The notes beneath the pieces are model-generated. The model was not told the origin of the DNA, did not search any database, and worked only from the letters and a program-made list of their open reading frames with translations. From Variovorax sp. WS11 (GTDB taxonomy: Bacteria > Pseudomonadota > Gammaproteobacteria > Burkholderiales > Burkholderiaceae_C): 64,000 bases of DNA. The stretch lies in assembly GCF_010499245.1 (NCBI RefSeq), contig NZ_JAAGOW010000004.1, positions 558,001-622,000 on the forward strand, written 5' to 3'. The position numbers were made by a program, and so were the translations under genes. Shown piece after piece: positions 25,454 to 35,132 of this stretch (positions within the stretch are counted from its first letter, which is position 1; the number at the start of each line of letters is the position of its first letter).

Positions 25454-26970
25454 GACAAGATCTCCTTCATGTTCGTTCTCAGGTGCCGGCCGACCCGCAA
25501 CGCTTGCGCCGCAACCGTCAGCGCCGGGTTCACCGCTGCCGACGAGGGGAAGAAGCCTGCGTCGACCACATAGAGGTTGTCGTGATCCCAGGCCTTGCAG
25601 AGCGGGTCGAGCGCCGAGGTGACGGGGTCGTCACCGAAGCGCACGGTGCCGCACTGGTGCGAGACCACTTCGGTGCCGAAGCTCTTGGCGAGCACGATCG
25701 GGTAGCCGGTGGCACGCAGCACCTGGCGGCACTTGTCCACCCAGCGTTGATGCGCCGCGAGATTCGTCCGATGCCAGTGCAGATTGATCGCGCCGTCGGA
25801 TCGCACGCTGATGCGGCTTTCGGGATGCGGCAGGTCCTCGCTCTGGGCGTACCAGTCGACGCTGTGCTGGGCCAGCAGGCTGCGCACGACCTTCGGCACC
25901 GAAGGCAGCGGCCCGCGCAGCATCGGCTCACGGATCTTGCCGAGCAGCTGCAGGCTGCCGAGCGGGGTGTCGCCGGCGCGTTCGCCGAAGTAGAAGTCGT
26001 GCACTGCGAGCGTCTTGGGAAAGCGCGTCGGATTGCGCTTGAAAGGGTGCACCGCCATCAGGGCCGTGGTGTTGTGGGTCATGTAGTGGCGCCCGACCAC
26101 GTCGCTGCTGTTGGCCAGGCCGCGCGGATGGCGGGCATTGGCCGAACGCAGCAACAGCGCAGCGGAGTTGATTGCACCTGCGCTGAGCACGAACAGGCTC
26201 GCGGTGATGCGGCGCCGGACACCGCCCTCGACCACCTCCGCCGCGACGATGCGCCGGCCCCTTTCGTCGGTGATCAGGCGCTCGACCTGGGCACCGGCGC
26301 GCAACTCGACATTGGGATGCGCCAGTGCCGGACGGATCAGCCGGATCTCGGCATCGCCCTTGGCGTCGATCTTGCACGGCAGCGCATCGCAGTTCGCACA
26401 GCGCTGGCAACGGCCACCGGGGCCGAAGTCGATCGCGCTCGGCATCGGGAAGGGCTTCAAACCCTGGGCACGCAGCCGCGCTTCGATCTTCGCGAGCAGC
26501 GGTTCATGCGGCACCGGCGGATGGCTGTAGGGCGTGCTGTGCGGCGGGTCGGTCGGGTCGATCCCGCATTCACCGTGCACCTCGAACAGGCGTTCGGCTT
26601 CGCCGTACCATGGCTCGAGCTCGGCATACCGGATGGGCCAGGCCGGCGACACGCCTTCGTCGTGCACGAGTTCCTCGAAGTCGCGCTCGCGGAACCGGAA
26701 CATCGCCGTGCCGTAGAACTTGGTGTGGCCGCCGACGAAATAGAACATGCCGGGGCGGAACGGCCGCCCGTCGGCGAACCAGGTCTCCGTCGTCCGGTAG
26801 CGCTGGTCGCAGAACACGGCCTCGAGATCCCAGTTCTGCGCCTCGCGCGGCAACTGCGGGCCGCGTTCGAGAACGAGCACCTTCGCATCGCTGCCGGCGA
26901 GCTGCAGCGCAACCGCGCCGCCGCCCACGCCGGAGCCGATGATGACGATGTCGTAGTCCTTGGCCTTCAT
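25450..26970 (-). CDS. GMC oxidoreductase with four-cysteine motif
   Basis: 506 residues. FAD loop GSGVGGGAVALQLA; ERGPQLPREAQNWD; C-terminal YVVDAGFFPSSAAVNPALT. Residues 188-199 hold Cys188, Cys191, Cys194 and Cys199 (CX2CX2CX4C). This recalls the [3Fe-4S]-binding cysteine cluster of bacterial FAD glucose dehydrogenases and glucoside 3-dehydrogenases, so an Fe-S cluster relaying electrons is possible. The expected His pair is replaced around SHQCGTVRFG. A longer upstream start (27012) would overlap the ABC ATPase stop, so the ATG at 26970 is preferred. Likely a sugar or glycoside dehydrogenase. Confidence 0.85.
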   Translation of the reverse strand: MKAKDYDIVIIGSGVGGGAVALQLAGSDAKVLVLERGPQLPREAQNWDLEAVFCDQRYRTTETWFADGRPFRPGMFYFVGGHTKFYGTAMFRFRERDFEELVHDEGVSPAWPIRYAELEPWYGEAERLFEVHGECGIDPTDPPHSTPYSHPPVPHEPLLAKIEARLRAQGLKPFPMPSAIDFGPGGRCQRCANCDALPCKIDAKGDAEIRLIRPALAHPNVELRAGAQVERLITDERGRRIVAAEVVEGGVRRRITASLFVLSAGAINSAALLLRSANARHPRGLANSSDVVGRHYMTHNTTALMAVHPFKRNPTRFPKTLAVHDFYFGERAGDTPLGSLQLLGKIREPMLRGPLPSVPKVVRSLLAQHSVDWYAQSEDLPHPESRISVRSDGAINLHWHRTNLAAHQRWVDKCRQVLRATGYPIVLAKSFGTEVVSHQCGTVRFGDDPVTSALDPLCKAWDHDNLYVVDAGFFPSSAAVNPALTVAAQALRVGRHLRTNMKEILS

Positions 26971-26975
26971 GACGC

Positions 26976-28097
<1,122 letters not shown>

Positions 28098-28121
28098 GAA
28101 TGTCTCCTGAGATCGGGCGTT

Positions 28122-29030
28122 TCAGCCCTTGACGGAACCGGCCATCAGGCCGCGAACGAAGTACTTGCCGGACACCATGTAGACGATGAGCGTCGGCAAT
28201 GCCGCGATGAATGCGCCCGCGAAGTGGACGTTGTATTCCTTGACGCCGGTGCTGCTGTTGACCAGGTTGTTCAGCGCCACCGTGAGGGGGTAGGAGCTGA
28301 AGTCGCTGAACGACGCGCCGAACAGGAATTCGTTCCAGATGTTGGTGAACTGCCAGATCACCGTGACGACGATGATCGGCGTGCTGTTGGGCAGCAGGAT
28401 GCGCAGCATCACGCCGAAGAAGCCGGCACCGTCCATCCGCGCCGAGCGGATCAGCTCGGCCGGAAAGGCCGCATAGTAGTTGCGGAAGAACAGCGTCGTG
28501 AAACCGATGCCGTACACGGTGTTGACGAAGATCAGCCCCTTCACCGTGCCCGCGAGGCCCAGGAAGCCGAGCGTCTTGGCCATCGGGATCAGCACGATCT
28601 GGAACGGGATGAAGACCGAGAACAGCATCGCGGCAAACATCAGGTTGGCCCCGCGGAACTTGAACTGGGTCAGGATGTAGCCGTTCAAGGCACCGATCAG
28701 CGTGGACAGCACCACCGCCGGGATCACCAGCAGGAAGGAGTTGATGAAGAACGGCCGCAAGCCCGTCGGCTGCACGCCGATCTGGGCCGTGCTCCAGGCG
28801 CTGAGCCAGGGTGCGATGGTCCAGTCGACGGGCAGCGACATCAGGTTGCCGCTGCGGATCTCGTCCAGCGGTTTGAACGAATTCACCACCATGACGTAGA
28901 CCGGCATCAGGAACACCACGGCGCACGCAAGGAGCACCGCGTAGAGGACGATGCGGGCCAGGTCCAGCCGGGGCTGGATGCCGCTGGCGCCGTGCACATG
29001 GACCATGGCGTGGGTGTGTGCGTTAGCCAT
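28122..29030 (-). CDS. Sugar ABC permease (MalG type)
   Basis: 302 residues, six membrane helices after an N-terminal His-rich stretch (ANAHTHAMVHVHGASG). The EAA loop is in the region ELIRSARMDGAGFFGVMLRILLPNSTP. It belongs to the carbohydrate uptake transporter-1 family. It overlaps the MalF-like gene by 8 bases, which indicates coupling. The histidine-rich leader is unusual; a start at a later Met or Leu cannot be excluded. Confidence 0.94.
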   Translation of the reverse strand: MANAHTHAMVHVHGASGIQPRLDLARIVLYAVLLACAVVFLMPVYVMVVNSFKPLDEIRSGNLMSLPVDWTIAPWLSAWSTAQIGVQPTGLRPFFINSFLLVIPAVVLSTLIGALNGYILTQFKFRGANLMFAAMLFSVFIPFQIVLIPMAKTLGFLGLAGTVKGLIFVNTVYGIGFTTLFFRNYYAAFPAELIRSARMDGAGFFGVMLRILLPNSTPIIVVTVIWQFTNIWNEFLFGASFSDFSSYPLTVALNNLVNSSTGVKEYNVHFAGAFIAALPTLIVYMVSGKYFVRGLMAGSVKG

Positions 29031-29889
29031 TTTTCACCTTTCGCATCTCGCTGAAGAGGTAGGGAAGAACCACGGCGCCGATCGCGAGCAGCATCAGCAC
29101 CGAGCTGGCGGCGCCGACGGCCATCTCGTTGCGGGTGAAGGTGTACTGGTACATGAACACCGAGGGCAGCCAGGTCGAGCGGCCGGGCCCGCCGTTGGTC
29201 AGCGCGATGATCAGGTCGTAGGACTTGATGGCCATGTGCGCGAGGATCACGAAGGCCGAGACGAAGACCGGACCGAGCTGCGGCAGGACGATGCGCAGGT
29301 AGATCTGCCAGGTGCGTGCGCCGTCGACCTTGGCCGCGTTGACCTGTTCCGTATCGACGCCGCGCAGGCCGGCAAGGAACATCGCCATCACGAAGCCGCT
29401 GGTCTGCCAGACGGCGGCGATGACCACGCAGTAGATCGCCATTTCGCTGTCCTTGATCCAGGTGAAGGAGAAGCTCTCCCAGCCCAGCAGGTGCATCGAG
29501 CGCTCGAGGCCGACGCCCGGGTCCAGCAGCCATTTCCAGGCGGTGCCCGTGACAATGAACGACAGCGCCATCGGGTACAGGAAGATCGAGCGGAAGGCGC
29601 TCTCGGCGCGGATCTTCTGGTCGATCAGGATCGCGAGACCCAGGCCCAGCGCCATGGCGATGACGATGTAGAGACTGGCGAAGGTCGCGAGGTTCGCCAG
29701 GGAGACCTGCCAGTTGTCCAGCCCGAGCAATCGGGTGTAGTTGGCGGTGCCTGCCCAGTCGTACGTCGGCAGCATCGTCGACGTCGTGAAGGACAGGTAG
29801 ATCGTGAACATGATGTAGCCGTACACGCACACCAGCACGAGGAACACGCTGGGGCTGAACAGCAACTTGGGTAGGTGACCGGCTTTCAT
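29023..29889 (-). CDS. Sugar ABC permease (MalF type)
   Basis: 288 residues, six predicted helices, EAA loop in VNAAKVDGARTWQIYLRIVLP. The ATG at 29889 places a short basic N-terminus before helix 1 (MKAGHLPKLLFSPSVFLVL). An upstream Met at 29925 lies inside a palindromic intergenic element and is not supported. It forms the heterodimeric channel with the MalG-like subunit. Confidence 0.94.
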   Translation of the reverse strand: MKAGHLPKLLFSPSVFLVLVCVYGYIMFTIYLSFTTSTMLPTYDWAGTANYTRLLGLDNWQVSLANLATFASLYIVIAMALGLGLAILIDQKIRAESAFRSIFLYPMALSFIVTGTAWKWLLDPGVGLERSMHLLGWESFSFTWIKDSEMAIYCVVIAAVWQTSGFVMAMFLAGLRGVDTEQVNAAKVDGARTWQIYLRIVLPQLGPVFVSAFVILAHMAIKSYDLIIALTNGGPGRSTWLPSVFMYQYTFTRNEMAVGAASSVLMLLAIGAVVLPYLFSEMRKVKNG

Positions 29890-29906
29890 GGCAGGGCTCC
29901 GGTGGC

Positions 29907-29928
29907 CGGGTGGCCCATGGGCCACCCG
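29907..29928. repeat. Perfect 22-bp palindrome between binding-protein and permease genes
   Basis: The centre is GGCCCATGGGCC, extended to 11-bp arms with outer bases CGGGT and ACCCG. It lies 26 bp after the binding-protein stop and 18 bp before the permease start. Transcribed, it would make a very stable stem-loop. In many ABC operons a hairpin here protects the binding-protein mRNA and lowers permease expression. That role is inferred from position. Confidence 0.65.
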
Positions 29929-29953
29929 AGGGGTCGAGGGGAAATCCGGGCGC

Positions 29954-31198
29954 TCAGTTCTTCGCGGCCGAGACGATCTCGGCCACGGCCTTCTTGTCGT
30001 CGATCTGGCCGTTGAAGTGGCGCGTGATCACGTCGTAGAAGGCGTTCTTGAGCGAGGCCGGCACGGCGTGGCCGTGGGCGATGGAGCCCACCAGCGTGTT
30101 GTTCTTGCTGGCTTCGGCCGCGTCCTTGATCGACTTCTTGCCGCACTCGTCGAACGCGGCATCGGACACGTCGGAGCGCGCCGGCGCGGCACCCTTGATC
30201 ACGTTGAAGGAAGACTGGAAGCCCGGCTCCATGATGTCGGCCACCAGCTTCAGCTGCGCTGCCGTCTTCTGCGGATCGCTCAGCTTGAACATCGCGAACT
30301 GGTCGGTGTTGAACGCGGCCGCGCCTTGCGTGCCCGGGAAGCGGTAGCACAGGAAGTCCTTGCCCGGCACCTTCTTCGCGTTGGCGAACTCGCCCTTGGC
30401 CCAGTCGCCCATGATCTGGAAGCCTGCCTTGCCGCTGATGACCATGCCCGAGGCGACGTTCCAGTCGCGGCCCGAGAAGTCCTTGTCGACCAGCTTGCGG
30501 ATCTGCGACATGCGTTGAAACACCTTCAAGGTCGTCGGCGAGTTCAGCGCCTTGGTGTCCAGTTCGATGAAGGCCTTGCGGTAGTAGTCGACGCCGCCGG
30601 TCGAGAGCACGACGTTGTCGAAGATGGTGGCGTCCTGCCAGGGCTGGCCACCGTGCGCGATGCCGATGAACCCCGCCTTCTGCACCTTCTCGGCCGCGGC
30701 GATGAATTCATCGAAGTCCTTGGGCTCAGTGGTGACGCCCGCCTTGGCCAGCACCTCCTTGTTGCCCCAGATCCAGTTGGTCGTGTGCAGGTTCACCGGC
30801 ACCGCGATCCACTTGCCGTTGTACTTGGAGAACTTCTGCAGCGCCGGCGGAACGATCTTGTCCCAGCCGCCCTTGGCGGCCAGGTCGTTCAAGTCGGCCA
30901 GGACGCCCTGTTTGGCCCAGTCCTGCACGTCGAAGCCCAGCATCTGCACGGCGGTCGGCGGGTTGCCGGAAGTGACGCGCGCGCGTACCGCGGTCATCGC
31001 GGCTTCGCCGCCGCCGCCGGCGACGGGCATGTCGTTCCACTTGACGCCTTGCTTCTCGAGCGTGCCCTTGAGCACGTTGAGCGCAGACGCTTCGCCGCCG
31101 GAGGTCCACCAATGCAGGACCTCCACGCTTTGTTGCTGGGCGAATGCCGGCACCGCGGTGGCAGCGGCAATGGCGAGGCTGATGAGCTGTTTCTTCAT
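29954..31198 (-). CDS. Sugar ABC transporter solute-binding protein
   Basis: 414 residues with a signal peptide (LAIAAATAVPAFA) followed by VEVLHWWTSGGEASALNVLK, the classic start of family-1 (MalE/UgpB-like) carbohydrate binding proteins. Two Cys (FLCYRF, DECGKK) could pair. The ATG at 31198 has GGAG upstream and gives the signal at the N-terminus. It should deliver a mono- or oligosaccharide-like ligand to the permeases downstream. The ligand is unknown. Related proteins from Burkholderiales bind glucose or mannose. Confidence 0.94.
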   Translation of the reverse strand: MKKQLISLAIAAATAVPAFAQQQSVEVLHWWTSGGEASALNVLKGTLEKQGVKWNDMPVAGGGGEAAMTAVRARVTSGNPPTAVQMLGFDVQDWAKQGVLADLNDLAAKGGWDKIVPPALQKFSKYNGKWIAVPVNLHTTNWIWGNKEVLAKAGVTTEPKDFDEFIAAAEKVQKAGFIGIAHGGQPWQDATIFDNVVLSTGGVDYYRKAFIELDTKALNSPTTLKVFQRMSQIRKLVDKDFSGRDWNVASGMVISGKAGFQIMGDWAKGEFANAKKVPGKDFLCYRFPGTQGAAAFNTDQFAMFKLSDPQKTAAQLKLVADIMEPGFQSSFNVIKGAAPARSDVSDAAFDECGKKSIKDAAEASKNNTLVGSIAHGHAVPASLKNAFYDVITRHFNGQIDDKKAVAEIVSAAKN

Positions 31199-31226
31199 GA
31201 GTGTCTCCTTCGGGTGTGGTGGGGGT

Positions 31227-32734
31227 TCAACGAGGCAGGTACCAGTCGGTCCGTTCGCCGAGGTGCATGTGGAGGGTCTTGGTTTCGGTGTAGTCCTCGG
31301 TCGCGAAGCGGCCCAGCTCGCGGCCGATGCCGCTTTCGCGGTAGCCGCCGAACGGAAGTTCGGCATGGCCTTCCAGGAAGGTGTTGATCCAGACGGTGCC
31401 CGCCTTGATGCGGCGCGCCGCGCCGAGGCAGGTGCTGAAGTCCCGGCTCCACACTGCGGCGGACAGGCCGTAGAGCGTGCTGTTGGCCAGTTCGACGGCT
31501 TCGTCCAAGTCCTTGAAGGTCAGCACCGCCAGCACCGGACCGAAGACTTCTTCGCCGGCGATCGCCATGTCGCGGGTCACGCCCGTCACGACCGTGGGCT
31601 CGACGTACATGCCGGGCGCGTCCATGCGCAATCCACCCAGCGCGACCGTGGCGCCGGCGCGGCGGGCGCCGTCGACGTGCGACAGGATCGTCTCGAGCTG
31701 CTTGTCGGTCGTGATCGCACCGACCTGCACGCCGGACACCAGCGGGTCGCCGACCTTGACGAGCTTCGAACGCTCCACCAGGGCCGCCGCGAACTTCTCG
31801 GCGATCGCCTCGTGCACGAGGAGACGGCTGCCGCTGTTGCAACACTGGCCGGCGTTGAAGTAGATCCCGAACACGGCGGCGTCGAGCGCGGCGTCCCAGT
31901 CGCAATCGGGAAAGATGATCTGCGGGTTCTTGCCGCCGAGCTCCATCGAGACCTTCTTCAAGGTCTGCGCGGATTTGGCGACCGCCTGCTTGCCGACGCC
32001 GGTCGAGCCGGTGAAGGACAGCATGTCGACGTCCGGATGCGTCACCAGCACGTCGCCGACCACGCTGCCGCGGCCGACCAGGATGTTCACGACGCCATGG
32101 GGGATGCCGGCCGCCAGCAGGATCTCGCCCAGCATCACGGTCGTGCCTGAGGTCACTTCGGCCGGTTTCACCACGGCCGTGCAACCGGCCGCGAGCGCGA
32201 AAGGCAGCTTCTGGCTGACGATCAGGAAGGGGAAGTTCCAGGGCGTGATCACGCTGACGACGCCGATCGGCTCGCGCAGCAACACGCCGAGCGTCTTTTC
32301 GCCGAGCGTGTTGTAGCTGTCGCCATGCAGATTGCGCGCCAGGGTGGCGGCGTAGTGCCACAGGTCGGCGGCGCCTTCGATCTCGGCCAGCGACTGGGCC
32401 AATGGCTTGCCGTTCTCCAGCGTCTCCATCAGCGCCAGTTCATGCTTGCGCGCCAGGATGCCCTCGGCGACGGCGCGCAGGATGCGGGCGCGCTCGGCAC
32501 CCTTCATGTGCGGCCACGGGCCGCGGTCGAAGGCCCGGCGGGCCGCGGCGATCGCGCGTTCGGCATCGGCGACGCCGGCTTGGGCGTAGACGGCCACCAC
32601 CTTGTCGTGCGCCGGTGACTTGCGCTCCAGGGTGCTGCCGTCGGCAGCATCGACCCAGGCGCCATCGATCAGCAGCTTGCCTTGGAAGGGTGGGCGGGTC
32701 AGCGCGTCGGCAGGGAGAGTTCAGTGTTGCTCAT
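31227..32734 (-). CDS. Aldehyde dehydrogenase, frameshift near N-terminus
   Basis: NAD(P)-dependent aldehyde dehydrogenase with VITPWNFPFLI, SFTGSTGVGKQ, catalytic Glu in SMELGGKNPQ and catalytic Cys in NAGQCCNSGSR. The natural start is the ATG at 32734, which overlaps the stop of the crotonase gene (ATGA). After MSNTELS the frame is lost and hits TGA. One extra C in the run at about 32711-32713 would restore PPFQGKLLIDGAWVDAADGS in frame and give about 502 residues. Without it the first usable start is a GTG at 32600, lacking the normal first 45 residues. Sequencing error or real lesion. Confidence 0.85.
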
Positions 32735-33534
32735 GGTGGGTCCGGTAGGTGGGGTTCAGCGGCCCAGATAGCTGGGGACCGCTTCTCGCGGAAGCTGCGA
32801 ATGCCTTCCGCGGCGTCGTCGGTGGTTGCAGCCAACGCGCCGGCCATCGCCTCGAGCGTCGCAGCCGCGTCTTCGCCCGCAGCGGCGTTGATCAGCTGCT
32901 TGGTCAGTTGCAAGGAGACCGGCGCCTTGGCGGCCATCTCGCGCGCCAGGGTCATGGCCCGCTCGCCCAGCCGAATGGCAGGGACGACCTCGTGGACGAG
33001 GCCGCTGTGCTGCGCGTCGGCGACGGACAAGCGCGTGCCACTCAGGGCCAGGTACTTCGCATGGCTGGCGCCGATCAGCCGGACCAGACGCTGCGTCCCC
33101 GACCAGCCCGGACAGGTGGCAATGGACGCTTCAGGCAGCGCGAACTGCGCGTGCTCGACGGTGATGCGGATGTCGCCGGTGATCGCCAGCTCCAGGCCGC
33201 CGCCGAACGCGTGACCGTTGATGGCCGCGATGACCGGCTGGCGCAGCCGTGCCCACTGGTCGAACACCTGGTGCCCCCGGCGCACCCAGCGGCGCCACAT
33301 GTCGAGCGGCTGGAGCGCCGCCCACTCGTTGATGTCGGCGCCGACGCAGAAAGCTTTTTCTCCGCCACCGGTCAGGATCACGACGCGCACGTCGCCGTCG
33401 GCGTCGAGCTCACGTGCGGTCTGCTCGAGCTGGTCCAGCATCGCCGGCGTCAGCGAGTTGAGCTTGGCGGGACGGTTCAGCGTGACGGTCGCCACATCGC
33501 CGTCGCGCGCGAGGCGGATGAAGGACTCAGCCAC
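32731..33534 (-). CDS. Enoyl-CoA hydratase/isomerase-family protein
   Basis: 267 residues from a GTG at 33534 that overlaps the CoA-transferase stop. Crotonase fold with oxyanion-hole motifs (KAFCVGADIN; NGHAFGGGLELA) and one catalytic Glu in FALPEAS. The position equal to Glu164 of rat hydratase is Tyr here (AKYLALSG against AMEMVLTG). Simple hydratase activity is therefore doubtful, and isomerase, hydrolase or lyase activity is possible. Together with the CoA-transferase upstream and the aldehyde dehydrogenase downstream it suggests a CoA-thioester branch in this sugar-transport operon. Confidence 0.85.
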   Translation of the reverse strand: MAESFIRLARDGDVATVTLNRPAKLNSLTPAMLDQLEQTARELDADGDVRVVILTGGGEKAFCVGADINEWAALQPLDMWRRWVRRGHQVFDQWARLRQPVIAAINGHAFGGGLELAITGDIRITVEHAQFALPEASIATCPGWSGTQRLVRLIGASHAKYLALSGTRLSVADAQHSGLVHEVVPAIRLGERAMTLAREMAAKAPVSLQLTKQLINAAAGEDAAATLEAMAGALAATTDDAAEGIRSFREKRSPAIWAAEPHLPDPP

Positions 33535-35122
33535 GGCGCACCTCTTCGGCCTTGAGTCGCAGGCCGAACGGCGCCTCGCCGAACAGCGTTGCATCCATGA
33601 TCCGCAGGTCCTCGGCCACGCGCAGCGGAATCTCCGCCTGGTCGAGCACGTCGCGCTGCAGGTCGATGCCGGGCGCGATCTCGCGCACGACCAGAGCGTC
33701 GTGCTCCAGGTCGATCACGCAGCGTTCCGTGACATAGGTCACGCGCTGGCCGCGCTGGCGCCCCATCACGCCGCTGTAGGTGATGTGTTCGGCCGCCTTG
33801 ACGAACTTCCGGGTCTTGCCTTCCTTGACGATCGTCAGCTTGCCGTCGCCCACTTCGAGCTTGGCGCCCGCCGTGAAGAAGCCCGAGAAGACGATGCGCT
33901 TCGCGTGTGCGGTGATGTCGACGAAGCCGCCGCATCCTGCCGTCAGGTAGGGCTTGGCACCGAGCTTCGAGACGTTGACGCTGCCGTTGCCGTCGACCTG
34001 GAGGAAGGACAGCAGGGTCAGGTCGAAGCCGCCGCCCTGAAAGTAGGTGAACTGGTGCGGCGAGGCCATGATCGCGTCGGCGTTCGACGCGCAGCCGAAG
34101 GCAAAGCCCAGCAAGGGCATGCCGCCGACCGCGCCTTGTTCGATGGCCCAGGTGACCTCTCCATGCAGGCCTTCCTCGAGCAGGATGCGCGGCACGTTGG
34201 CCGAAATGCCGAAGCCGAGGTTCACGGCATTCCCGTGCGCCAGCTCCATCGCTGCGCGGCGCGCGATGACCTTTTCCGGTCCCCAGGCCTGCGGCTCGAA
34301 GGTCGCGAGCGGCTGGGCGATCTCGCCGCTGATCGCCGGGTCGTACGGCGTCTGTGTGGTTTGCCATTGATCGGCGTCGACCACGATGTAGTCCACCAGG
34401 TTGCAAGGCACGTGCACGTCGTGCGGACGCAGGCTTCCTTCCTTCACCACGCGCTTGACCTGGGCGATGACGATGCCGCCGTTGTTGCGCGCAGCGAGCG
34501 CCTGGTCCAGGCCGCCCAGCAGGGCGCCTTCGTGTTCGTAGGTCAGGTTGCCGTGCTCGTCGGCCGTGGTGGCGCGGATGATGGCCACTTGCGGCGCGAT
34601 CGCCGGGAAGTAGAGCCACTCCTGGTCGTCGAACATCTCCTTGCGCACCACCGGCCGCGCGGCGGCTGCGTCGTTCATCGCGCAGCCTTGAAGATCGGGG
34701 TCGACGAAGGTGCCGAGCCCGACCTTGGTCAGCACGCCCGGCCGCTTGGCTGCGGCATCGCGATGCATGTCGTAGAGGATGCCGCTGGGGATGTTGTAGG
34801 CCTCGATCTCGTTGTCGACCACCATGTGCCAGATGGCAGGCATCGGCAGCGAGGAAGGACCGCTCGGGTAGGAGCCGGCCAGGACTCGCGCCAGAAGCCC
34901 CTTCTTGGCGATGTGGTCGATCCCCTTGATGCCGTACATGTCGCCTGCGGCGATCGGGTTCAGCGTCGTCAGGTCGCGCGGCTGGCCCTCACGCTCGAAG
35001 CGGGCGCCGATGGCCGCCAGCACCTTGTCCGGGCAGCCGAGACCGCTGGACGAGCTGATGCTCACCACATCGCCGGCGCGAACCAGCCCCGCCGCCTGTT
35101 CGGCGGATATCACTTTCTTCAT
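33527..35122 (-). CDS. Fused acyl-CoA:acetate/3-ketoacid CoA-transferase
   Basis: 531 residues, alpha and beta halves in one chain as in YdiF/propionate CoA-transferases. The first half opens KKVISAEQAAGLVRAGDVV. The catalytic Glu is expected in WAIEQGAVGG of the second half, which is the S-E-N/E-x-G position of family I transferases. It transfers CoA from acetyl- or other acyl-CoA to a carboxylate. The ATG at 35122 is 10 bp after the Gfo/Idh stop. It would activate an acid made by the dehydrogenases of the operon. Confidence 0.9.
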   Translation of the reverse strand: MKKVISAEQAAGLVRAGDVVSISSSSGLGCPDKVLAAIGARFEREGQPRDLTTLNPIAAGDMYGIKGIDHIAKKGLLARVLAGSYPSGPSSLPMPAIWHMVVDNEIEAYNIPSGILYDMHRDAAAKRPGVLTKVGLGTFVDPDLQGCAMNDAAAARPVVRKEMFDDQEWLYFPAIAPQVAIIRATTADEHGNLTYEHEGALLGGLDQALAARNNGGIVIAQVKRVVKEGSLRPHDVHVPCNLVDYIVVDADQWQTTQTPYDPAISGEIAQPLATFEPQAWGPEKVIARRAAMELAHGNAVNLGFGISANVPRILLEEGLHGEVTWAIEQGAVGGMPLLGFAFGCASNADAIMASPHQFTYFQGGGFDLTLLSFLQVDGNGSVNVSKLGAKPYLTAGCGGFVDITAHAKRIVFSGFFTAGAKLEVGDGKLTIVKEGKTRKFVKAAEHITYSGVMGRQRGQRVTYVTERCVIDLEHDALVVREIAPGIDLQRDVLDQAEIPLRVAEDLRIMDATLFGEAPFGLRLKAEEVRRG

Positions 35123-35132
35123 GGAAGAACTC

